NCBI GenBank assembly: GCA_949286835.1
Contig: CASEDP010000007.1
Span: 1 to 57,680 of the forward strand
Length of the DNA: 57,680 bases
From: an uncultured Clostridia bacterium
GTDB taxonomy: Bacteria > Bacillota > Clostridia > Christensenellales > Borkfalkiaceae
Direction of reading: 5' to 3'
A program made the position numbers and the translations under genes. Positions 9,241 through 16,006 of this stretch are shown piece after piece. Below the pieces are notes generated by a model. It saw only the letters and a program-made list of their open reading frames with translations. It was not told where the DNA came from and made no database searches. Position 1 is the stretch's first letter. Each line of letters opens with the position of its first letter.

Positions 9241-9260
9241 ATAATTCCCTCTAAAGCATA

Positions 9261-9291
9261 AAAAGAGGCGGCATATAACAATATGCCGCCT
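9261..9291 (-). terminator. Terminator/attenuator between lemA and the DUF2207 gene
   Basis: A 10-bp perfect stem AGGCGGCATA / TATGCCGCCT with a 6-nt loop. On the minus strand CTTTTT follows. It ends lemA transcription or partly attenuates read-through into the DUF2207 gene, for which I see no separate strong promoter. Confidence 0.65.
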
Positions 9292-9298
9292 TGATCCG

Positions 9299-9892
9299 TC
9301 AGAACGAAACTTTTACATTCTGTCTTTCTTCGTCGCTCGCAAGCTGGAAGTATTCTACCTTTGTCAGGCGCATAAAGCCGGCAATGATGGACTTGGGGAA
9401 AATCTCTCTTTCCGTATTGAACTTCTTTACAAGCGCGTTGTAGTACTTTCTCTGTTCGGCAAGCTGCGACTCTATGGTCTTAAGCTGGTTGGAAAGGTCC
9501 ATAAAGTTTGCGTTTGCCTTGAGTTCGGGATATCTTTCCAATACGATATTGAAACTCTTAATGGCGTTTGTGAGCTTAGCGTCGGCGTCGATTTTTTCTG
9601 CGGTGGTGGTTGCAGAAGCCGCGTTGTTTCTCGCCTCGATTACTCTCTGCAGGGTTTCGCTCTCGTGCTTGGCATAGCCCTTGACGGTCTCAACAAGGTT
9701 GGGGATAAGGTCATATCTCTTCTTGAGGTAGATGTCGATGGTTGCAAATGCCTCTTCGTACTGATTGCGCATCCTTACAAAGCTGTTGCGCGCGCCTATT
9801 GCCCAGCAGACTATAATTATCGCCAAAAGTATAACTACGGCTGCTACGGCAATGCCAATCCAACCGCCGACGGTTATTGCAAGCAGGTTCAT
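9299..9892 (-). CDS. lemA: LemA family protein
   Basis: About 197 residues. One N-terminal membrane span (hydrophobic, about 8-31) is followed by the helical LemA domain with NSFVRMRNQYEEAFATID, KKRYDLIPNLVETVKGYA and the ENFPELKAN-like ERYPELKAN segment, ending in RQNVKVSF. The nearest in-frame ATG (9901) abuts its AAGGAG site with no spacer. The ATG at 9892 has a normal 9-nt spacing and is preferred. The Shine-Dalgarno site lies in the gap after the Nudix stop, so the two are probably co-transcribed. The exact role is unknown. Confidence 0.93.
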   Translation of the reverse strand: MNLLAITVGGWIGIAVAAVVILLAIIIVCWAIGARNSFVRMRNQYEEAFATIDIYLKKRYDLIPNLVETVKGYAKHESETLQRVIEARNNAASATTTAEKIDADAKLTNAIKSFNIVLERYPELKANANFMDLSNQLKTIESQLAEQRKYYNALVKKFNTEREIFPKSIIAGFMRLTKVEYFQLASDEERQNVKVSF

Positions 9893-9905
9893 TGGGGTCA
9901 TCTCC

Positions 9906-10400
9906 TTAGAATTTATTTTTCAGCTCCGACAGCGCATTTTTAAGGAAAAATTCGGCGTCGGAATCCTTTCTGATTGCGGCAAGCGCCTCTTCGGGGTCAA
10001 GCCACTTGACTTCGTCAAGCTCGTTTTCATCTATTGTTATGTCGCCGTTTTCGGCTATCACGAGGAAGTTTAGCATCAGCACGTTGTGGCTTTCGTGATA
10101 TCTGCTTGACATATACTTATACTTGACTACGTTCAGCTTTGTTTCTTCCCTGAATTCGCGCGTCACAGTCTTTTCGGCAGTTTCGCCCTTCTTGATATAT
10201 CCCGCAATGAGGATATAGTCTGGCTGGTCTTTATGTTTTGCAAGTAAAATCTTGTCTTTTGCTCTGTTGGTTACAACCATCGATACGGCGGTTGCAAATT
10301 GGGGGAAACGATATTCCCCGCAGTTCTTACAATAGGGCACAAGCCCTTCCTGGTCGTGAAGTACAAGAGCAAGTTTTTCTCCGCAATACGGACAATACAT
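9906..10400 (-). CDS. Nudix hydrolase with zinc ribbon, NudC-like
   Basis: 164 residues. An N-terminal zinc ribbon has C3/C6 and C24/C27. The Nudix box starts at G67 (G-x5-E73-x7-R81-E82-F-R-E85-E86), the Mg-binding helix that cleaves nucleoside diphosphates linked to X. A zinc ribbon before the Nudix fold is typical of NAD+ pyrophosphatase / decapping NudC, but this protein is shorter than NudC and I do not see the full SQPWPFPxS motif. The substrate is therefore open. AAAGGAG precedes ATG 10400. It leads the Nudix-LemA-DUF2207 run. Confidence 0.88.
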   Translation of the reverse strand: MYCPYCGEKLALVLHDQEGLVPYCKNCGEYRFPQFATAVSMVVTNRAKDKILLAKHKDQPDYILIAGYIKKGETAEKTVTREFREETKLNVVKYKYMSSRYHESHNVLMLNFLVIAENGDITIDENELDEVKWLDPEEALAAIRKDSDAEFFLKNALSELKNKF

Positions 10401-10415
10401 CTTTATCGCTCCTTT

Positions 10416-10437
10416 TGCCCCGCCGCTCTGCGGGGCA
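10416..10437 (-). promoter_or_regulatory. Leader hairpin abutting the Nudix gene Shine-Dalgarno
   Basis: An 8-bp perfect stem TGCCCCGC / GCGGGGCA with a 6-nt loop lies directly next to the AAAGGAG ribosome site, in the 5' untranslated leader. It may stabilise the mRNA or tune ribosome access. Confidence 0.5.
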
Positions 10438-10467
10438 GGTAAAAATCAGTCTGTTTTATTATCTTAT

Positions 10468-10496
10468 AGTATAATACAATTTTGCCCTCTTGTCAA
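10468..10496 (-). promoter_or_regulatory. Promoter of the Nudix-lemA-DUF2207 unit
   Basis: On the minus strand, TTGACA (10491-10496), a 17-bp spacer and TATACT (10468-10473). The predicted start is about 60 nt upstream of the Nudix ATG. Confidence 0.75.
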
Positions 10497-10581
10497 TAGC
10501 CGAATTTCAATATTGCTCCATATATGGTATATGTTGTACCCGCGCAGCGCGAGGTTTGGGGTATATTTGCAAATTTAAGCA

Positions 10582-10610
10582 TTGACATATCTTTACTTAT
10601 AATATATAAT
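10582..10610 (+). promoter_or_regulatory. Promoter of the UDP-sugar pyrophosphorylase gene
   Basis: Perfect TTGACA (10582-10587), a 17-bp spacer and perfect TATAAT (10605-10610). The first in-frame ATG (10609) lies inside this -10 box, so translation must start later. Confidence 0.82.
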
Positions 10611-10659
10611 GAATGAGGTTGGAGCATTACTCCGAAAGACCGTTACAAGGGGGAAAAGT

Positions 10660-11880
10660 ATGAATTACGCAGAGGCGCTGGCGCTTTTGTCCGCTCACGG
10701 GCAGACGCAGCTTTTAAAATACTATGACGAACTGTCAGACGAACAGAAAAGAATTCTCCTCTCGGAGATAGAGCACATAGATTTTTCAATAATTGACAGG
10801 GCGGGGAAGGACGCCGAAAGGAAGCAGGGCAAGATTACCCCTGCCGACGCCGTAACCGCGCAGGACATTGAAAAGAATAAAAAGGAATATGAACAACTCG
10901 GACTTCGCGCGATAGCGGAGGGCAAAGTCGCCGCCGTGTTGCTTGCGGGCGGTCAGGGTACAAGGCTGGGCTCGGACGCGCCTAAGGGCACATACAACAT
11001 CGGCGTAAACAAAAAGCTGTCCATCTTTGAATGTCAGATGCGCACCATAAAGGGCGTTGCGGAAAAGGCGGGATATAATTTCCACCTCTTCATAATGACC
11101 AGCCGCTTAAACGACGCTGCGACGAAGGAATTTTTCAGCGAAAACGACTTCTTCGGCTATCCTGAGGAGAGAATACACTTCTTCATTCAGGGCGTTTCGC
11201 CCGCCTGCTCGCACGATAAAAAGATATTCCTCGAGGAAAAGTATAAACCCGTTCTCACGCCAAACGGCAACGGCGGGTGGTATTCCTCGCTCATAGACGC
11301 CGGGTTAGGCGGGGTGCTCTCCCGCGACGGGGTGGAGTGGCTCAACGTCTACAGTGTCGACAACGTACTCCAGAAGATATGCGACCCCGTGTTTGTCGGT
11401 GCGACCATAAAAAGCGGCTGTGCCTGCTCGGGCAAGGTGGTAAAGAAAGTTGCGCCGGAAGAAAAAGTGGGCGTGCTCTGCAAGGAGGACGGCGCCCCTA
11501 CAATCGTCGAATACTACGAACTCACCGACGAGCTCAGAAACCGCCGCGACGCCGACGGCGAACTGACCTACCGCTGGGGTGTAATACTCAATTATCTTTT
11601 CAGTGTTAATAAGCTCAACTCGATTGACGTGAACGATCTTCCCTATCACCTTGCGGACAAGAAAGTGCCGCACATTGAGGACGGAACAAAGGTAGAACCT
11701 TCTGTTCCCAACGGATATAAGTTTGAAACGCTCGTCGTCGATATGATAAAACTTATGGGTAGTTGTCTTGCGGTCGAAGTCGTAAGGGAGAGGGAGTTTG
11801 CGCCCGTAAAGAACAAGACGGGCGTGGACAGCGTGGAGAGCGCAAGGGAACTTCTAAAGCTCAACGGCGTGGAGATTTAA
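10660..11880 (+). CDS. UDPGP-type nucleotide-sugar pyrophosphorylase
   Basis: 406 residues of the UDPGP fold, resembling eukaryotic-type UTP--sugar-1-phosphate uridylyltransferases rather than bacterial GalU. The nucleotide-binding loop is LLAGGQGTRLGSDAPKG, followed by FECQMR, FIMTSRLNDA and PNGNGGWYSSL. It should form UDP-GlcNAc or UDP-glucose from UTP and the sugar-1-phosphate. The sequence does not settle which sugar. ATG 10660 with AAGGGGG upstream is chosen because the earlier ATG is inside the promoter -10 box. The gene is monocistronic, with its own promoter and terminator. Confidence 0.9.
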   Translation: MNYAEALALLSAHGQTQLLKYYDELSDEQKRILLSEIEHIDFSIIDRAGKDAERKQGKITPADAVTAQDIEKNKKEYEQLGLRAIAEGKVAAVLLAGGQGTRLGSDAPKGTYNIGVNKKLSIFECQMRTIKGVAEKAGYNFHLFIMTSRLNDAATKEFFSENDFFGYPEERIHFFIQGVSPACSHDKKIFLEEKYKPVLTPNGNGGWYSSLIDAGLGGVLSRDGVEWLNVYSVDNVLQKICDPVFVGATIKSGCACSGKVVKKVAPEEKVGVLCKEDGAPTIVEYYELTDELRNRRDADGELTYRWGVILNYLFSVNKLNSIDVNDLPYHLADKKVPHIEDGTKVEPSVPNGYKFETLVVDMIKLMGSCLAVEVVREREFAPVKNKTGVDSVESARELLKLNGVEI

Positions 11881-11900
11881 GCGCCCCTTAAGGCGCAATG

Positions 11901-11936
11901 TTGCCTGTCTGAAAAATTTGCGGACAGGCAATTTTA
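11901..11936 (+). terminator. Rho-independent terminator after the UDPGP gene
   Basis: A 9-bp perfect stem TTGCCTGTC / GACAGGCAA followed by TTTTAT. Confidence 0.75.
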
Positions 11937-11951
11937 TGCCGCCGACTTTGG

Positions 11952-11980
11952 TTGACGGCAATGCGCCTTAGTGATAGAAT
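11952..11980 (+). promoter_or_regulatory. Promoter of sdaA
   Basis: TTGACG (11952-11957), a 17-bp spacer and TAGAAT (11975-11980), 36 bp before the preferred ATG. Confidence 0.62.
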
Positions 11981-12016
11981 ATTGTACCGAAAGAAAATGT
12001 GATAAAAGAGGCTGAA

Positions 12017-13219
12017 ATGCAATCTCTAAAGGAATTATTCCGCATAGGTTCGGGACCCTCCAGCTCTCACAGTATGGGACCCGAGGCGGCGGCAATCAAG
12101 TTGAAGGCGCTCTATCCCGACGCAAATTTCAAGATAACGCTATGCGGTTCTCTTGCCCTCACGGGCAAGGGGCACGGCACCGATGCGGTGCTCGAAAAGG
12201 TGCTCGGCGACCGTGTGGAAATCGCCTTCGACTTCAGTCAGGCGCCGCTTCCCCACCCCAATACTATGAAGGTGGAGGTCATCTCTGGGGGCAGGATCGT
12301 GGCAAACCACACCGTGCTGTCAGTCGGCGGGGGAAAGATAGTCTTTCAGGGCGAAAAGATTGCCGAAACGCCCGAAGTCTACAAGCTCAACAGTTTCGAG
12401 GAGATAAAGCAGACGATTATCGACGAGGATATCCGTATACCTGACTATATCTTTTCTGTAGAGCCCGACATAGAAAAATACCTCAGCGTCGTATGGAACC
12501 AGATGAAGGCGACGCTCAAAGAGGGGCTAAGGGCGGAAGGTCGGCTTCCGGGCGGGCTCAACGTGATGCGCAAGGCAAAATATCTCTGGCAGAGCAAGCA
12601 CATAGGCGAAACCGCGGAGATTGCGGAAAACCGAAAGATATGCGCCTATGCATTTGCCGTTGCCGAGCAGAATGCCTCCGGCGGAACGGTCGTCACCGCG
12701 CCTACCTGCGGAGCCTGCGGCGTCATCCCCGCCGTGCTCTACTATATGCAGAAAGAGCAGGGCTATTCGGATGAAAAGATAGTCAGGGCGCTTGCCGCGG
12801 CGGGGCTCATCGGCAATCTCATAAAGACCAATGCCTCCATAAGCGGCGCAGAGTGCGGCTGTCAGGCGGAGATAGGCAGTGCGTGCTCTATGGCAGCGGC
12901 AGCCCTCGCGGAGCTGTACGATATGGAGATAGAGCAGATCGAGTATGCTGCCGAAGTTGCAATGGAACACCACCTCGGACTTACCTGCGACCCCGTTAAG
13001 GGACTTGTTCAGATACCCTGCATAGAGCGCAACGCCGTCGCCGCGATGAGGGCGATAAACGCCGTAAACATAGCAAACTTCCTCACATATACACGAAAGG
13101 TCTCGCTTGATACGATAATCAAGACTATGTACGAGACGGGCAGAGACATTTCTATGCGCTACCGCGAAACTAGCGAGGGCGGGCTTGCAAAGCTCTACCG
13201 CGCAGAGGCGGGCGAATGA
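12017..13219 (+). CDS. sdaA: L-serine dehydratase, iron-sulfur type, single chain
   Basis: Deaminates L-serine to pyruvate and ammonia. One 400-residue chain combines the beta domain (SGPSSSHSMGPEAA near the N terminus) and the alpha domain, which many Bacillota encode as separate sdaAA/sdaAB. Conserved cysteines for the 4Fe-4S cluster lie in PTCGACGVIPA, GAECGCQAEIGSACSMAA and IPCIERNA. A GTG at 11999 is in frame, but the ATG at 12017 has AAGAGG at good spacing and gives the family-like start MQSLKELFRIG. It ends at a shared terminator with the convergent metA. Confidence 0.94.
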   Translation: MQSLKELFRIGSGPSSSHSMGPEAAAIKLKALYPDANFKITLCGSLALTGKGHGTDAVLEKVLGDRVEIAFDFSQAPLPHPNTMKVEVISGGRIVANHTVLSVGGGKIVFQGEKIAETPEVYKLNSFEEIKQTIIDEDIRIPDYIFSVEPDIEKYLSVVWNQMKATLKEGLRAEGRLPGGLNVMRKAKYLWQSKHIGETAEIAENRKICAYAFAVAEQNASGGTVVTAPTCGACGVIPAVLYYMQKEQGYSDEKIVRALAAAGLIGNLIKTNASISGAECGCQAEIGSACSMAAAALAELYDMEIEQIEYAAEVAMEHHLGLTCDPVKGLVQIPCIERNAVAAMRAINAVNIANFLTYTRKVSLDTIIKTMYETGRDISMRYRETSEGGLAKLYRAEAGE

Positions 13220-13240
13220 GCTCGATCAAAAATTCATATC

Positions 13241-13281
13241 AAAAAAATAGCGGACGGTCTTAAAAACCGTCCGCTTTCAAT
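13241..13281. terminator. Bidirectional terminator between sdaA and metA
   Basis: A perfect 10-bp stem AGCGGACGGT / ACCGTCCGCT with A-rich sequence on the left and T-rich on the right. It serves both convergent genes. Confidence 0.8.
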
Positions 13282-14190
13282 TTAAAGTTTGTAGGGCGTA
13301 ACCTGATATACATAGTAGTTAAGCCAGTTTATGTAGAACAGGTTTGCCGTCGACGACCAGTTCATCTTGACTTCGGTCATCTCCTTGTCTGCAAAGTAAT
13401 TTGCGGGCGGCTTGATTGGCAATCCCTTTGCCTTATCGCGCTCATATTCCTTCTTGAGCGTATCCCTGTCGTACTCCATATGCCCCGTCACAAATACCTG
13501 CTTGTTGTCGAGGCTCTTTATTATGCTCGCCCCTGCGCGCTTGGAATAGGCAAGAATTTTAAGCTCCGGCACGTTCTTGATGTCCTCGGCATAGATTATC
13601 GTATGGCGGGAGTGCGGCATATGGAACTCGTCCGAAATGCCGCGCATAAGCGGCTCTATGCTGCCGTCGCGCACGCGCTGATGCGCAAATATGCCGAAGC
13701 ACTTCTCCTTGAGGGGGTGTTTTTTAATTCCGTAGAAGTAGTGCAGCGCCGCCTGCGCGCCCCAGCAGATGAACAGGGTAGAGGTGACGTTAGTCTTTGT
13801 CCAGTCGAAAATCTCTTCGAGTTCTCTCCAATAGGCGACGTCCTCAAACTCCATATTCTCGACGGGTGCGCCTGTGATAATCATACCGTCGAAGCGGCGG
13901 CACTTTATATCGCTGAAATTCTTATAGAACTTCTCAAGGTGTGCCGCCTCGGTATGCGTGGGGTTATAGGTCTCCGTCCTGATGAGCGTTACGTTTACCT
14001 GGAGGGGGGAGTTGGAGAGCAGCCTCATAAACTGCGTTTCCGTCGTCTCCTTTGTGGGCATAAGGTTTAATATGGCAATCTCTATTGGGCGGATATCCTG
14101 CAAAGTCGCCCTGTCGCTGTCCATAACGAAAATTCTTTCGCCTGTCAGAATTTTATATGCGGGTATGTCTTTGTCAATAACTATCGGCAT
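13282..14190 (-). CDS. metA: Homoserine O-acetyltransferase, MetA family
   Basis: Activates homoserine for methionine synthesis. The start MPIVIDKDIPAYKIL is the classic MetA start, and ATG 14190 has GGAG at proper spacing (an in-frame TTG at 14205 is not used). The 302-residue length fits. The catalytic cysteine is C142 in LFICWGAQAALH. Position 111 in GAPVE is glutamate. In published MetA work Glu111 goes with acetyl-CoA use and Gly111 with succinyl-CoA, so acetyl transfer is predicted. The neighbour encoding O-acetylhomoserine sulfhydrylase agrees. It lies 17 bp downstream of that gene and is very probably in the same operon. Confidence 0.94.
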   Translation of the reverse strand: MPIVIDKDIPAYKILTGERIFVMDSDRATLQDIRPIEIAILNLMPTKETTETQFMRLLSNSPLQVNVTLIRTETYNPTHTEAAHLEKFYKNFSDIKCRRFDGMIITGAPVENMEFEDVAYWRELEEIFDWTKTNVTSTLFICWGAQAALHYFYGIKKHPLKEKCFGIFAHQRVRDGSIEPLMRGISDEFHMPHSRHTIIYAEDIKNVPELKILAYSKRAGASIIKSLDNKQVFVTGHMEYDRDTLKKEYERDKAKGLPIKPPANYFADKEMTEVKMNWSSTANLFYINWLNYYVYQVTPYKL

Positions 14191-14207
14191 ATCGTCTCCG
14201 TACAAAA

Positions 14208-15479
14208 TCAGATTTTTGCAAGTGCGTTTTCAAGGTCCGCAATGATGTCCTCGGGGTTTTCGATTCCCACCGAAAGGCGAACAAGGTTTTCGGGTACGCC
14301 CGCCTTTACAAGATCCTCGGAGGAGAGCTGACGGTGCGTCGTCGATGCGGGGTGGAGCACGCAGCTTCTCACGTCGGCGACGTGCGTCTCCTGTGTTATG
14401 AGCCTTAAGCTCTCCATAAACTTGTCGCACGTCTTTACGTCGCCCTTAATGCCGAAACTCATCATTCCGCCCTGCCCGTCGGGGAGGTATTTTTCCGCAA
14501 GCGCGTGATACTTGTTGTCGGCAAGCGACGCGTGCTTTACCCATTCGATCTTGGGGTGGTTATGAAGATATTCAGCCACCTTCTTTGCGTTGGAGGAATG
14601 TCTTGCCATTCTCAGGGCAAGCGTGTCGCAGCCGAGGTAGCTTATATATGCGTTCATCGGTGCCATAATCGCGCCGATGTCCCTTATCATCTGCGCCCTG
14701 CACTTGGTGCCGAACGCCACTGGCAAATCGGCATACACGAGCCCGTGATAGCTCTCGTCGGGCACGTTAAAGCTTGAATACCTTGCATTTCCCTTGAAGT
14801 TGAAGTTGCCGAGGTCTACGATCACTCCGCCGAGCGCCGCCGCGTGTCCGTCGAGATACTTGGAGGAGGAGTGAATAATTATGTTCGCGCCGAACTTCTT
14901 GGGACGGCAGAGCGCGGGGGTGGCAAGCGTGTTGTCGACGATGAAGAGGAGGGAATGCTTTGCCGCGATGCCGCTTATCTTGTCGAAGTCGAGCACGACT
15001 ATGGCGGGGTTTGCAATCGTCTCCGCAAGTATGAACTTTGTCCTTTCGTCGATGAGTTTTTCGATATTTTCTGCGCTGTCGTCGGGGTCGAAGAAGCGGC
15101 ACTCTATTCCGATCTTGGGCAGCGTCGTGCCGAAGAGGTTGAAAGTTCCGCCGTAGCAAGCCTGCGAGATGAGCACGTTGTCGCCCGTGCCCGCAACCGT
15201 GAGGGTGGCAAGGGTAGTCGCCGACATTCCCGAAGCGCAGCCAATGGCGCATACGCCGTCCTCAAGCGCGGCTACCTTGTTCTCGAATGCCGAAACGGTA
15301 GGGTTTGAAAGTCTTGTGTAGAAGTAACCGTCGCTCTTTAAGTCAAAGCAGTCTGCCATTGCCTGGCTGTCGCCGTAAAAAAAGGTAGTGGATTGGCATA
15401 TGCCAGGTATTCTGCTTTCCCCCGTCTTGGGCGAATATCCTGCCTGTACGCAGAGGGTGTCAAGTTTATAATCTTTCAT
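14208..15479 (-). CDS. O-acetylhomoserine sulfhydrylase (PLP enzyme)
   Basis: 423 residues of the Cys/Met-metabolism PLP family. It makes homocysteine from O-acetylhomoserine and sulfide (direct sulfhydrylation). The N terminus LDTLCVQAGYSPKTG, the YTRLSNPT loop, the GCASGMSA segment and the PLP lysine K207 in HSSSKYLDGH are all visible. AGGAGA lies before ATG 15479. It follows smpB by 44 bp and precedes metA by 17 bp. With metA it forms the complete acetyl route from homoserine to homocysteine. No SAM riboswitch was seen in the short gap. Confidence 0.94.
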   Translation of the reverse strand: MKDYKLDTLCVQAGYSPKTGESRIPGICQSTTFFYGDSQAMADCFDLKSDGYFYTRLSNPTVSAFENKVAALEDGVCAIGCASGMSATTLATLTVAGTGDNVLISQACYGGTFNLFGTTLPKIGIECRFFDPDDSAENIEKLIDERTKFILAETIANPAIVVLDFDKISGIAAKHSLLFIVDNTLATPALCRPKKFGANIIIHSSSKYLDGHAAALGGVIVDLGNFNFKGNARYSSFNVPDESYHGLVYADLPVAFGTKCRAQMIRDIGAIMAPMNAYISYLGCDTLALRMARHSSNAKKVAEYLHNHPKIEWVKHASLADNKYHALAEKYLPDGQGGMMSFGIKGDVKTCDKFMESLRLITQETHVADVRSCVLHPASTTHRQLSSEDLVKAGVPENLVRLSVGIENPEDIIADLENALAKI

Positions 15480-15523
15480 GTATGTCTCCTGAACAAATGG
15501 TGTGTTTTTCCTATGTAAATATC

Positions 15524-15970
15524 TCAGTAGCGCGCGAGCTGCCGAGCAATGTCGCGCTCGTTGTCGCGCTTTTTTATGCTCTCCTTTTTATCAAAGCTCT
15601 GTTTGCCGCGGCAGAGCGCAACCTCGACCTTGACGAGGCTGTCCTTGAAGTATATGGATATGGGCACAAGCGTCATACCCTTGGCGTTGATTTTTCCGAC
15701 AATTTTGTCTATTTCTATGCGGTGGAGCAGGAGCTTTCTGTCCCGTTTGCTGTCTTTGCTGTTGAAGGAACCGCTCTTGTCGTACAAGGCTATGTGCATA
15801 TTCTTAAGCGTCACTTCGCCGTTTCTGATAAAGCAGAAACTGTCCTTTAAATTGCAGTTTCCCGCCCTTAAGGACTTGACTTCTGCGCCTTCCAGGACAA
15901 TGCCCGCCTCATATTTTTCCTCAATGAAGTATTCATATCCCGCAGAACGGTTATAGGCTATCTGTTTCAT
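15524..15970 (-). CDS. smpB: SsrA-binding protein SmpB
   Basis: 148 residues. Binds tmRNA and brings it to stalled ribosomes for trans-translation. Family segments YFIEEKYEAGIVLEGAEVKS, the GNCNLKDSF segment and the basic C-terminal tail (KKRDNERDIARQLARY) are present. It follows rnr by 37 bp, the conserved secG-rnr-smpB order. There is no Shine-Dalgarno site before the ATG. Instead TATAAT lies exactly 7 nt upstream, suggesting a leaderless transcript or weak coupling to rnr. The tmRNA gene often found next to smpB is not in the following gap. Confidence 0.96.
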   Translation of the reverse strand: MKQIAYNRSAGYEYFIEEKYEAGIVLEGAEVKSLRAGNCNLKDSFCFIRNGEVTLKNMHIALYDKSGSFNSKDSKRDRKLLLHRIEIDKIVGKINAKGMTLVPISIYFKDSLVKVEVALCRGKQSFDKKESIKKRDNERDIARQLARY

Positions 15971-15977
15971 ATTAAAT

Positions 15978-15983
15978 ATTATA
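15978..15983 (-). promoter_or_regulatory. -10 box 7 nt before the smpB start (leaderless candidate)
   Basis: TATAAT on the minus strand with 7 nt to the ATG places the transcription start at about the start codon. The -35 is weak (TTTACT at 16 bp). No ribosome site is visible. Confidence 0.45.
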
Positions 15984-16006
15984 CCACTATTGGCGGCAAA
16001 GTAAAG

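Noticed and set aside
15480..15523. tmRNA gene next to smpB, or a SAM riboswitch before the methionine genes
   Set aside because: The gap is only 44 bp and has no structure of either kind.
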